Assembly (NCBI GenBank): GCA_900540405.1
Contig: UQFW01000021.1
Coordinates: forward strand, 1-22,368
Reading direction: 5' to 3'
DNA length: 22,368 nucleotides
Source: Candidatus Avelusimicrobium faecicola
GTDB taxonomy: Bacteria > Elusimicrobiota > Elusimicrobia > Elusimicrobiales > Elusimicrobiaceae
The position numbers and the translations under genes were made by a program. Positions within the stretch are counted from its first letter, which is position 1, and each line of letters begins with the position of its first letter. The notes below the pieces were generated by a model. The model made no database searches, was not told the origin of the DNA, and saw only the letters and a list, made by a program, of their open reading frames with translations. Below, piece after piece: positions 1 through 6,883 of the stretch.

Positions 1-656
1 ATTAACACACTGCGGCCGTTTTCTTGCGGGCTGTACGGGTCCGGCGTGTTCACGCCGTCCACAATAAACAAAAAGCGGTATTTGCCCGGAGCAATGGATA
101 AGGTGGTTTCCCACGCGCCGTTTTTCTTGCGCAGGGCTTGCGGTTTGGCCATGGTAAAACCGCTGACGATAGAAACTTTTTTGCCTTCCCCAAAATAGCG
201 GAAAGTGACACGGCGGTACTTGGAGCTTTTGGGATTATCCGCCACCACCACACTGGCTTTGGCGGGCTTTTCGGCTTGCTCGGCCGGTTGCTCTTGCTCG
301 TCCGCTTTGGGGGCAGGTTCGGCTACCGGCTCCGGCACCACAACCACCGGCTCTGCCGCAATTTCTTGCACTTTAGGCGCTTTTACCGCCGGGGCGGCCG
401 GAGTTTTGGGTTCTTTTTTAGTTTCTTTTTTGGTTTCGGGCAACACCTCAGCCAACAAATCGGGCTGGGCGGCGGCCTGTTCTTCGGCCACCACTTCCGT
501 TTCCTCTACCGGCATAAAAAAACGCGCCGACAGATTCTTATACAAAAAGAAACCGCAGACGCATAAAAAAACGATATCTACCACTATCAGGAACAGCCAA
601 AGGTCTTTATTGGCGGAAACAGGTTTTTGCTCTAAATCAAAATTTTCGTTTTCCAT
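1..656 (-). CDS. Membrane-anchored protein with CBM48/AMPK-like carbohydrate-binding domain (partial, 3' end off window)
   Basis: 218 codons are readable and the frame is still open at base 1. The ATG at 656-654 is preceded by AAGGA at a good distance. Residues 1-18 are polar, about 19-39 form one hydrophobic transmembrane segment, and about 50-145 are an Ala/Pro/Glu/Lys-rich linker that is probably disordered. From about 148 the sequence fits the early-set glycogen-binding fold (CBM48, AMPK-beta type): VTFRYFGEGKKVSIVSGF, a Trp in GAWETTL, then APGKYRFLFIVDG and a DP motif. This family binds alpha-glucans or acts as a beta-sandwich interaction module; the ligand here is unknown. The architecture (TM, long linker, CBM48) suggests a tethered binding or scaffold protein rather than an enzyme, although a catalytic domain beyond the edge cannot be excluded. 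The gene begins 15 nt after the tRNA-Gly and may share its transcript. Confidence 0.75.
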   Translation of the reverse strand, partial: MENENFDLEQKPVSANKDLWLFLIVVDIVFLCVCGFFLYKNLSARFFMPVEETEVVAEEQAAAQPDLLAEVLPETKKETKKEPKTPAAPAVKAPKVQEIAAEPVVVVPEPVAEPAPKADEQEQPAEQAEKPAKASVVVADNPKSSKYRRVTFRYFGEGKKVSIVSGFTMAKPQALRKKNGAWETTLSIAPGKYRFLFIVDGVNTPDPYSPQENGRSVL

Positions 657-671
657 AAGTTCCTTAAAAAA

Positions 672-742
672 AGCGGGCGAAGGGAATCGAACCCTCGTCT
701 AAAGCTTGGGAAGCTTCCATTCTACCATTGAACCACGCCCGC
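672..742 (-). tRNA. tRNA-Gly (anticodon CCC)
   Basis: On the minus strand a full cloverleaf folds. It has a 7-bp acceptor stem (GCGGGCG with CGCCCGC), a D arm (GTTC/GAAT), an anticodon stem GAAGC/GCTTT with loop TTCCCAA giving anticodon CCC, a 4-nt variable region, and a T arm GAGGG-TTCGAAT-CCCTT. The discriminator base is U, as is usual for bacterial tRNA-Gly. The 3' CCA is not encoded; the next bases are a T run. Length is 71 nt without CCA. The tRNA reads GGG codons. Confidence 0.95.
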
Positions 743-761
743 AATATCCTAATGTGTTATT

Positions 762-790
762 ATTTTAGCAAAGTTTTTCAACCAATGCAA
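762..790 (-). promoter_or_regulatory. Promoter of tRNA-Gly
   Basis: On the minus strand, TTGCAT (785-790), a 17-nt spacer and TAAAAT (762-767) form a sigma70-type promoter. A TG dinucleotide one base before the -10 gives an extended -10. The predicted start near 755 lies about 13 nt before the tRNA 5' end, and the CBM48 gene follows directly, so both may be on one transcript. Confidence 0.7.
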
Positions 791-825
791 CTATTCTTAT
801 TTTTCCGCTCTGCGCGAAAGGAAAA

Positions 826-866
826 ACACAAAAATCCCCGGAAATTATTTTTTAATCTCCGGGGAT
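826..866 (-). terminator. Rho-independent terminator of lon
   Basis: On the minus strand a 9-bp stem ATCCCCGGA/TTCCGGGGAT-type (858-866 with 834-842) encloses an AT-rich loop and is followed by TTTTTG. It lies about 25 nt after the lon stop codon. Confidence 0.85.
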
Positions 867-869
867 AAA

Positions 870-902
870 TTACCGTTTTTTATAAACGCTTACCGTTTTT
901 TA
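870..902. repeat. Short direct repeat across the lon stop codon
   Basis: The 13-mer TTACCGTTTTTTA (plus strand) occurs at 870-882 and again at 890-902, a 20-nt period. The second copy holds the lon stop codon and the first lies just downstream, as if the last codons had been duplicated by slippage. Confidence 0.7.
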
Positions 903-3421
903 GCACTCTTTTTAGCGCTCTTTTTGGCGGTTTTTTTAACAGCCGCCTTTTTAACAGCCGGGCGGGTGGCTTTTTTTACCGTAGCCCGGGCCGTTTTGGC
1001 GGCAGGTTTAGCGGTTTTTTTGGCAATATGCCCCACTTTTGCTAAGGCTTTGTCAAAATCCTTTTGGTGCTTGGCGGCGTATTCTTTCCACCCTTCCAAG
1101 GCCAAAGGCAACACTTCGTCCATGCTTTTTACAGGGATTAAGGTTAGTTCCTTTTTTACCTGTGCGGGCAATTCGTCCACATCTTTTACGTTCGTGTGCG
1201 GAAACAAAATGGTTTTTACACCTTCCCGGTACGCGGCCAAAAACTTCTCTTTAATACCGCCCACAGGCAGTACGCGCCCGGTAATGGTCACCTCGCCCGT
1301 CATAGCCAAATGCTTTTTGACCGGCAGGCCCGTAAGCAAACTGGTAATGGCGGTGGTAATCACGCTCCCGGCGGAGGGGCCGTCTTTCGGCACGGCGCCT
1401 TCCGGGAAGTGGACGTGAAAGTCCGTATGGTCAAAATCCACGTCATACCCGTAGCCGCGGCTGCGCGCATACGTCAGCGCCGCGCGGACGGATTCTTTCA
1501 TTACCGTACCCAACATACCCGTCAAAATCAGCTGGCCTTTGCCGGGCAGTTTGGTGGCTTCTATGGAAAGGGTTTCCCCGCCCACACTCGTCCACGCCAG
1601 GCCGGTAGCCACGCCCACGGAGTTTTCCTCCGTAGAGAAGTTGGCATATCTCGGCACGCCTAAATATTCATGCAGATTTTTAGCGTTAATGACAATTTTT
1701 TTACCGCCGTTTTCCACATATTGTTTAGCGGACTTGCGGCAAAGGGAGGCTATTTGGCGTTCCAAATTACGCACCCCGGCTTCGCGCACATATTCCCGCA
1801 TAATCAGGGCGACGGCATCCCGGGAAATTTCCAAAGAGCCCTCTTTTAAGCCGTGCAATTTCATCTGCCGCGGGATTAAATATTTGGCGGCAATATCATG
1901 CTTTTCGTAATCCGTATAGCCGGAAAATTCAATAATTTCCAAACGGTCACGCAACGTGACGGGAATATCCGCCAGGGAGTTGGCCGTAGTAATAAACATC
2001 ACTTTGGAAACATCATACGGCACGTCTAAAAAGTGGTCCACAAAATCTTTATTTTGTTCCGGGTCCAACAGTTCTAGCAAAGCCGCGGCCGGGTCACCCC
2101 GCCAGTCGGAGCCCATTTTGTCAATTTCGTCCAACAGGAACACCGGGTTGGAGCTTTTGGCTTTGCTTAACCCTTGGATAATGCGCCCCGGCATAGAGCC
2201 GATATAGGTGCGGCGGTGACCGCGGATTTCGCTTTCGTCCCGCACGCCGCCCAAAGACATCCGCACAAATTTACGCCCGATAGCCCGCGCAATAGATTTG
2301 GCCAAAGAGGTTTTACCTACCCCCGGCGCCCCGGCAAAGCACAACACCGGCCCGCGCAGGGAATGGGTCAACTTGCTGACGGCTAAATATTCCAAAATAC
2401 GCTCTTTGGGTTTTTCCAAACCGTAGTGGTCTTCGTCCAGCACTTCTTTGGCTTTTTTCAAATCCAGTACGTCTTTGGTGGTCACGTTCCACGGCAGATT
2501 TAACAGCCAATCCAAATACGTGCGCGAAACCGTAGCTTCCGGGGAGAACGGCGCCATTTTAGCCAGGCGGTCCAGCTCTTTTTCGGCCGCTTCTTTGGCG
2601 TGCGCGGGCAAGCCGTTCTTTTTAATTTTGGCGCGCATGGCGTCCAATTCTTTTTGGAAATCATCCTTTTGGCTGAGTTCCTTTTGAATGGCTTTCATTT
2701 GCTCGTTCAAATAGTATTCTTTTTGGTTCTTTTCTATTTGTGCGCGCACTTGGGAGTGAATTTTTTCTTCCAACCCTAAAATTTCAACTTCGCTCGTGAT
2801 TAATTTTAAGATTTTTTCCAACCGTGTTTTCACGTCCACGGCTTCCAAAATGGCTTGGCGGTCGGCCGTTTTTACCATCATATTGGAGGCCACCGTATCG
2901 GCCAGTTTGGACGGGTCGTTAATTTGGCGCAAGAAGGAAACCCCCTCCACCGCCACCCGTTTAGACACCCGCGCGTAATGGTCAAATTCGTCCAGCACTT
3001 TGCGCATTAAAGCCTGCACCACCGGGGAGTTATCGTCTTTTTCTTCCAAATAATCCACCGTGGCAAACCAGGTATTAGCCACCGGGTTAAGTTCCAATTT
3101 TTTAACGCGCGCGCGGGTTAAGCCCTGCAAAAATACCTTAATGGAACCGTCCGGCATTTTTAAGTTTTGGGTAATTTCCGCCACCACGCCAAAATGGTAA
3201 ATATCGCTTTCTTTGGGGTTGTCAACTTCGGCATTTTTTTGGGAAAGCGCCAATATATAGCGCCCCTCGGATTCCAACGCCAATTCCACCGCTACAATAG
3301 ATTTTTCCCTATCCACAGACAACGGCAAATTCATACCCGGGAACATCACCACGTCCCGTATGGCCACGGCGGGAATTACCGTCGGCAGCGATAACGTTTG
3401 TTTTTTAATTTCTTCGCTCAT
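890..3421 (-). CDS. lon: ATP-dependent protease Lon (LonA) with Lys/Ala-rich C-terminal tail
   Basis: 843 residues. Lon degrades misfolded and regulatory proteins in the cytosol as a hexamer. The N-terminal substrate-recognition domain spans about residues 12-210. A coiled-coil helical region follows to about 310, then the AAA+ module with Walker A GAPGVGKT (364-371) and Walker B VFLLDEIDK (427-435). The protease domain runs from about 595 to 785, with the catalytic dyad Ser683 (PKDGPSAG) and Lys726 (GGIKEK), 43 residues apart as in E. coli Lon (S679/K722). The usual Lon fold ends near 785. The last 43 residues (801-843) carry 16 Lys and 3 Arg among Ala, Thr, Val and Pro, like histone H1/AlgP-type tails. 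AGGAGA lies 7 nt before the ATG. The gene has its own promoter and terminator. Confidence 0.98.
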   Translation of the reverse strand: MSEEIKKQTLSLPTVIPAVAIRDVVMFPGMNLPLSVDREKSIVAVELALESEGRYILALSQKNAEVDNPKESDIYHFGVVAEITQNLKMPDGSIKVFLQGLTRARVKKLELNPVANTWFATVDYLEEKDDNSPVVQALMRKVLDEFDHYARVSKRVAVEGVSFLRQINDPSKLADTVASNMMVKTADRQAILEAVDVKTRLEKILKLITSEVEILGLEEKIHSQVRAQIEKNQKEYYLNEQMKAIQKELSQKDDFQKELDAMRAKIKKNGLPAHAKEAAEKELDRLAKMAPFSPEATVSRTYLDWLLNLPWNVTTKDVLDLKKAKEVLDEDHYGLEKPKERILEYLAVSKLTHSLRGPVLCFAGAPGVGKTSLAKSIARAIGRKFVRMSLGGVRDESEIRGHRRTYIGSMPGRIIQGLSKAKSSNPVFLLDEIDKMGSDWRGDPAAALLELLDPEQNKDFVDHFLDVPYDVSKVMFITTANSLADIPVTLRDRLEIIEFSGYTDYEKHDIAAKYLIPRQMKLHGLKEGSLEISRDAVALIMREYVREAGVRNLERQIASLCRKSAKQYVENGGKKIVINAKNLHEYLGVPRYANFSTEENSVGVATGLAWTSVGGETLSIEATKLPGKGQLILTGMLGTVMKESVRAALTYARSRGYGYDVDFDHTDFHVHFPEGAVPKDGPSAGSVITTAITSLLTGLPVKKHLAMTGEVTITGRVLPVGGIKEKFLAAYREGVKTILFPHTNVKDVDELPAQVKKELTLIPVKSMDEVLPLALEGWKEYAAKHQKDFDKALAKVGHIAKKTAKPAAKTARATVKKATRPAVKKAAVKKTAKKSAKKSAKKR

Positions 3422-3453
3422 GCTTTCTCCTGATAAAAAGGGGCTTTTTCATG

Positions 3454-3478
3454 GCGCGCGTTTTTTACCCCCGCGCGC
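3454..3478 (-). promoter_or_regulatory. GC hairpin in the lon 5' leader
   Basis: In the minus-strand transcript GCGCGCG (3472-3478) pairs with CGCGCGC (3454-3460) around an 11-nt loop containing GGGGGTAAAAAA. It lies between the predicted lon start site (about 3486) and the ribosome site. The loop Gs could pair instead with the CCCC just downstream (3440-3443). There is no U run in terminator position. Any regulatory role is inference. Confidence 0.4.
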
Positions 3479-3492
3479 TTACCCACGGTAAT

Positions 3493-3521
3493 ATTGTAGC
3501 AAATTCAATTAAAATTAGCAA
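3493..3521 (-). promoter_or_regulatory. Promoter of lon
   Basis: On the minus strand, TTGCTA (3516-3521), a 17-nt spacer and TACAAT (3493-3498), with an extended TGC before the -10. The predicted start near 3486 gives a leader of about 65 nt. No CIRCE-type operator is present. Confidence 0.65.
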
Positions 3522-3575
3522 ACATAGCCAATGCCTGCTAGTTTTGTTTATTTGCCCGGTCTGTTATCCCATAAT

Positions 3576-3601
3576 AAAAAACCCCGCCGTGCGGGCGGGG
3601 T
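3576..3601 (-). terminator. Rho-independent terminator of clpP
   Basis: On the minus strand the stem CCCCGCC/GGCGGGG (3594-3600 with 3582-3588) with a short loop is followed by TTTTTTATT. It lies about 20 nt after the clpP stop and separates clpP from lon. Confidence 0.9.
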
Positions 3602-3621
3602 AATTGCAAAGCGGGTACGGC

Positions 3622-4212
3622 TTATTTATCCCGTAAAGTTAAAACTTCGTCAATAATGCCGTAGGCTTTGGCTTCTTCGGCGGATAAATAATAGTTGCGT
3701 TCGCTGTCCGTGCGGATTTTTTCCTTCGGCTGGCCCGTATGTTTGGCCAAAATATCCAACAGGTGTTCTTTATTGTCGTGCAGTTCGCGCGCTTCAATTT
3801 CAATATCCGTCACTTGGCCGGAAATACCGCCGCCCCAAATTAAAGGTTGGTGAATCATAATGCGCGAATGGGGCAAAGCGTAGCGCCGCCCTTTGGAGCC
3901 GGCCGCCAACAGCACCGCGCCGAAGCTCATAGCCTGGCCCATGCAAATAGTGGTGATGGGGGCTTTGATAAACTGCATAGTATCGTAAATAGCCAGGCCG
4001 GCCGTCACCATACCGCCGGGAGAGTTGATATACAGGTTAATTTCCCGTTGGGAGTCTTCGGCATCCAAATACAAAAGCTGGGCGATAATCATATTGGCGC
4101 TGGCGGTATCCACTTCCCCCTCGCGCCCGCCGACAAAAATAATACGGTCTTTTAATAACCGCGAAAAAATATCATATCCGACATTCTTTTCAATAATAGT
4201 AGGTATAATCAT
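3622..4212 (-). CDS. clpP: ATP-dependent Clp protease proteolytic subunit ClpP
   Basis: 196 residues, normal ClpP length. It forms the tetradecameric serine-protease chamber used with Clp ATPases in the cytosol. The catalytic triad is Ser96 ([11 protein letters not shown]), His121 (SRIMIHQP) and Asp169 (IRTDSERN), with family spacing. The N-terminus [10 protein letters not shown] and the segment [17 protein letters not shown] match the family. The frame is open to a GTG at 4269. That GTG falls inside the -35/-10 spacer of a strong promoter, so the ATG at 4212, where ClpP homology begins, is the likely start. No strong Shine-Dalgarno motif directly precedes this ATG; the nearest AAGGAAG is about 37 nt upstream. 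No clpX follows; lon is next, behind a terminator and its own promoter. Confidence 0.96.
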   Translation of the reverse strand: MIIPTIIEKNVGYDIFSRLLKDRIIFVGGREGEVDTASANMIIAQLLYLDAEDSQREINLYINSPGGMVTAGLAIYDTMQFIKAPITTICMGQAMSFGAVLLAAGSKGRRYALPHSRIMIHQPLIWGGGISGQVTDIEIEARELHDNKEHLLDILAKHTGQPKEKIRTDSERNYYLSAEEAKAYGIIDEVLTLRDK

Positions 4213-4254
4213 AATACTTATTGTAGTAAATTTTTTTATTTTAGAAACTTCCTT

Positions 4255-4283
4255 TTTATATTTTCCCACAGGCCCGGGGTCAA
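4255..4283 (-). promoter_or_regulatory. Promoter of clpP
   Basis: On the minus strand, TTGACC (4278-4283), a 17-nt spacer and TATAAA (4255-4260). The predicted start near 4248 gives a leader of about 36 nt to the ATG at 4212, and it rules out translation from the upstream GTG at 4269. Confidence 0.75.
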
Positions 4284-4355
4284 TGCGCCGAACGGCCTAT
4301 AAAGGCCCAACGGGAATATAGGTCCAAAATCCATAAAAAATAGGTCTTTAGGCCC

Positions 4356-4384
4356 TGTAAAAACCCCGTCAAAAGATTTATAGT
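4356..4384 (+). promoter_or_regulatory. Candidate promoter of the cysteine-module protein gene
   Basis: TGTAAA (4356-4361), a 17-nt spacer and TATAGT (4379-4384). The -10 matches consensus at 5 of 6 positions and the -35 is weak. The predicted start near 4391 lies 27 nt before the ATG. It is divergent from the clpP promoter. Confidence 0.45.
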
Positions 4385-4417
4385 AATAGCAAGTAGGAAC
4401 CATTTTAAGGAGGACGT

Positions 4418-5290
4418 ATGAAATTCAACAAAATAGCCGTATCTGTATTGTGTTTGTTTACGGTTGCCATTTGTGCCAATGCACAAGCTGTTAAGGCTCC
4501 CAAAAAAGATGCCAAAACTTCTGCTAAATTAGAAAATGTTTTGCAAAAACGCGCCTTACAAGCCCGCAAAAATGCCAAGGCCGAAAAATGCCGCTGGTGC
4601 GGTGAACCGGTGGTAGAAGGGCGCAAATGCCCGGCCGACCCGGATGTATATTGCATGCCGGCCCCCAAAGCCGTAAAAGCCAAAAAAGCACGCAAAGCCG
4701 CCAAACCGGCCAAAATGGAATACAACTGCCCGAAATGCGGCGCCGAATACACTTCTGACGAATTATGCCGCGACGTATACCACAAATGTGCCGATAACCG
4801 CCCCTACGGCGAACCGGAAGCCGGTTATTATTGGGTGGAATCCCCGGCCACGGAACAGAATGATGCCTCTGACGGTGAACCTCATTCTAATTTAGTCAGT
4901 GTCAGCGGTCTTGAAGACTACCCTTACGGCGAACCCGAAATGGCCCCGCTGCATGAATTAGATATGGCGATTGCTAACAGAGCCGAAGTGTTGTTGCAAA
5001 AAGACCGCGACGCCAACAACGGCCGCGCCAAACATGATTTTGAATACTACTACAACCAACTGGCCGGCGCGGAACAATGCCGCTGGTGCGGTGAACCGGT
5101 AGAAGATTCCCGCCGCTGCCCGGCCGATACGGATGTAAACTGCATGGACCCGGTATCCGCCACGACGTCTTACGAAGCCAACACGGTCAGCACGGTCAAA
5201 GCGACCGAAACCCACTGCCCGAAATGCGGTGCCGAATACGACATTGACGAAATTTGCCACGGTATCCAACACCGCTGCGAAGCCAGATAA
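4418..5290 (+). CDS. Exported protein with four CxxC zinc-ribbon-like modules (ABAB)
   Basis: 290 residues; no named family recognised. An N-terminal signal peptide (about 1-22) has a hydrophobic core and ends ANA-Q, so the protein is probably periplasmic or secreted. Four cysteine modules share the spacing C-x2-C-x9-C-x6/7-C: A1 at 58-79 (CRWCGEPV...), B1 at 104-124 (CPKCGAEY...), A2 at 221-242 and B2 at 267-287. Between the halves are two PYGEPE motifs (129-134 and 169-174) and an acidic stretch; A1 and B1 are joined by a Lys/Ala-rich linker. The pattern looks like an internal duplication of a two-module unit. Four-Cys knuckles with CPxCG usually bind zinc, which is unusual outside the cytosol; structural disulfides are the alternative. 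AAGGAGG lies 4 nt before the ATG. It is monocistronic, with its own terminator. Confidence 0.85.
   Translation: MKFNKIAVSVLCLFTVAICANAQAVKAPKKDAKTSAKLENVLQKRALQARKNAKAEKCRWCGEPVVEGRKCPADPDVYCMPAPKAVKAKKARKAAKPAKMEYNCPKCGAEYTSDELCRDVYHKCADNRPYGEPEAGYYWVESPATEQNDASDGEPHSNLVSVSGLEDYPYGEPEMAPLHELDMAIANRAEVLLQKDRDANNGRAKHDFEYYYNQLAGAEQCRWCGEPVEDSRRCPADTDVNCMDPVSATTSYEANTVSTVKATETHCPKCGAEYDIDEICHGIQHRCEAR
4587..5278 (+). repeat. Gene-internal duplication (ABAB cysteine modules)
   Basis: A 25-nt stretch is identical at 4587-4611 and 5076-5100 (start of modules A1 and A2). The starts of B1 (from 4727) and B2 (from 5216) are also nearly identical over about 24 nt. The offset is 489 nt in both cases, so a single duplication of a unit of that size, in frame (163 codons), explains the layout. 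Confidence 0.75.
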
Positions 5291-5308
5291 AAGCATTTTC
5301 TTTCTGCA

Positions 5309-5336
5309 AAGCCCTCCCCCGCGGAGGGCTTTTTTA
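5309..5336 (+). terminator. Rho-independent terminator after the cysteine-module gene
   Basis: The stem AAGCCCTCC/GGAGGGCTT with a short C-rich loop is followed by a run of T, 18 nt after the stop codon. Confidence 0.9.
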
Positions 5337-5366
5337 TTGGGGGTGCCGCACAAACGCCGAAAAATG

Positions 5367-5372
5367 TATAAT
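5367..5372 (+). promoter_or_regulatory. -10 element of the glnA promoter
   Basis: A perfect TATAAT lies 36 nt before the glnA ATG. No good -35 hexamer is visible at 16-18 nt upstream (TGCCGC at best), so an activator may be needed. The predicted start is near 5379. Confidence 0.5.
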
Positions 5373-5408
5373 AGTTTTTTGTGATTTTATCCATAACCGG
5401 AGGCACTT

Positions 5409-6761
5409 ATGCCCATAGAAAGAAACGCCGAAGAAAAAGAAAAAATTAAACATATTTTAGCTACCGCCGAAGCCAACAACCTGCAAATTATTAAACTTTG
5501 GTTTGTGGATATTTTGGGCAACTTAAAATCCCTTTCCCTTTCCCACCGGGAATTTGAATACGCCCTGAATGAAGGTATGGGCTTTGACGGCTCATCCGTG
5601 GAAGGGTTCGCCCGCACTTACGAATCCGACCTGGTGGCCTTGCCGGATTTGGATACGTTCCAAGTATTTACGCCGGAATTAACCGGGGCACCTATTGCCC
5701 GGTTGTTTTGCGACATCAAAAATACCGACGGCAACCAGTTTGAAGGGGACCCGCGCTACATATTAAAAAAGAATTTGGCCCGCATGAAAAAAGCCGGATT
5801 TGACCAATTTATGGTGGGGCCGGAACTGGAATATTTTTATTTTCAAGACAATAAACACACCCAACCGTTGGACTGCGGCGGCTACTTTGACACCATCCCT
5901 TTAGATACCTCGTACGCGGTGCGCCGTGAAACGATGCAAATGCTGGAAAAATTAAACATCCGTGTGGAATACTCCCACCACGAAGTAGCCCCCTCCCAAC
6001 ACGAAATTGACCTGCGCTACGACGAAGCTCTCAAAATGGCAGACCAAGTAATTACCTACAAAACGGTGGTTAAACAAATGGCCGCCAAACACAATATGTA
6101 CGCAACTTTTATGCCCAAACCTATTGCAGGCGTAAACGGCAGCGGCATGCATGTTCACCAATCTCTATTTGCAAACGGCAAAAATATGTTTTTTGATGCC
6201 AAAGACGAGCTTTTCCTCTCCGACACCGCCAAACACTATATCGCCGGGATTCTAAAGCATGTGCGGGAAATTTGCTCCGTCACAGACCAGTGGGTAAACT
6301 CCTATAAACGCCTGGTGCCCGGTTATGAAGCCCCGGCCTATATTGCGTGGGGGCGGCGCAACCGCAGTACCTTGGTGCGTATTCCGCAGGCAAAGGCCGG
6401 CAAACCCAACGCCACCCGTTTAGAGTGCCGCTTCCCGGACCCGGCCTGCAACCCCTATTTGGCTTTTTCCGTTATGTTGGCGGCCGGATTAGACGGCATA
6501 AAAAACAAATTGCCCGTTATGCCCATTACGGAGGACAACATCTTCCACATGAGCCCGCAAGAGCGCCAAAAACGCGGCATAGAAACCTTGCCCGCTTATT
6601 TATACGAAGCCGTCAACCTGACCCGCCATTCCGCCTTAGTGCGCGAAACACTGGGCGAGCATACGTTTGAAAAATTTATTGCCAATAAAGACATTGAATG
6701 GGAAAACTACCGCACCCACGTTTCTAATTACGAAATTGAACGCTACCTGTCTGTTTTATAG
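5409..6761 (+). CDS. glnA: Glutamine synthetase, type I (GSI-alpha-like)
   Basis: 450 residues. It makes glutamine from glutamate, ammonia and ATP in the cytosol; GSI forms dodecamers. The beta-grasp N-terminal domain (about 12-100) contains the Asp loop FDGSSVEGF. Catalytic-domain motifs are VGPELEYF (metal ligands Glu139/Glu141 region), HHEVAPSQHEID (Glu192, Glu199), NGSGMHVHQS (His248/His250) and NRSTLVRIP. At the place where adenylylated GSI-beta enzymes carry NLYDLPPEE, this one reads IFHMSPQERQKRGIETLP, as in GSI-alpha enzymes without adenylylation control. GGAGG lies 6 nt before the ATG. It is monocistronic with a strong terminator, and no glnB/glnK or regulator is adjacent. Confidence 0.97.
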   Translation: MPIERNAEEKEKIKHILATAEANNLQIIKLWFVDILGNLKSLSLSHREFEYALNEGMGFDGSSVEGFARTYESDLVALPDLDTFQVFTPELTGAPIARLFCDIKNTDGNQFEGDPRYILKKNLARMKKAGFDQFMVGPELEYFYFQDNKHTQPLDCGGYFDTIPLDTSYAVRRETMQMLEKLNIRVEYSHHEVAPSQHEIDLRYDEALKMADQVITYKTVVKQMAAKHNMYATFMPKPIAGVNGSGMHVHQSLFANGKNMFFDAKDELFLSDTAKHYIAGILKHVREICSVTDQWVNSYKRLVPGYEAPAYIAWGRRNRSTLVRIPQAKAGKPNATRLECRFPDPACNPYLAFSVMLAAGLDGIKNKLPVMPITEDNIFHMSPQERQKRGIETLPAYLYEAVNLTRHSALVRETLGEHTFEKFIANKDIEWENYRTHVSNYEIERYLSVL

Positions 6762-6783
6762 GCAATCATTGACGGATTATTTT

Positions 6784-6817
6784 AACGCCGCTTCTTAAAA
6801 AAAGCGGCGTTTTTTTT
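6784..6817 (+). terminator. Rho-independent terminator of glnA
   Basis: The perfect 10-bp stem AACGCCGCTT/AAGCGGCGTT has an 8-nt loop and is followed by eight T, 22 nt after the glnA stop. Confidence 0.95.
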
Positions 6818-6834
6818 ACAGCTCCAAACGGCAT

Positions 6835-6859
6835 AAAAAAGGGACCTTTCAGGTCCCTT
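6835..6859 (-). terminator. Rho-independent terminator of the pilus operon
   Basis: On the minus strand the stem AAGGGACC/GGTCCCTT with a small loop (TGAAA) is followed by TTTTTT. It lies 25 nt after the stop of the metalloprotease-like gene and sits back to back with the glnA terminator. Confidence 0.92.
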
Positions 6860-6883
6860 GTGCAAAGTATAAAGTATCCGGCA

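Noticed and set aside
138..702. Open plus-strand frames rich in Gly, Phe, Ser and Thr opposite the CBM48 gene
   Set aside because: They are antisense shadows of the minus-strand gene, which has a ribosome site, transmembrane segment and recognisable domain; the second runs into the tRNA.
900..908. TTAGCACTC, the left arm of a CIRCE heat-shock operator
   Set aside because: The right arm GAGTGCTAA is missing and the site lies within the lon 3' coding end; no CIRCE is found at the lon or clpP promoters.
4213..4269. GTG start at 4269 giving a 215-residue ClpP
   Set aside because: The GTG lies in the spacer of a TTGACC-N17-TATAAA promoter, it has no ribosome site, and the extra residues do not look like ClpP.
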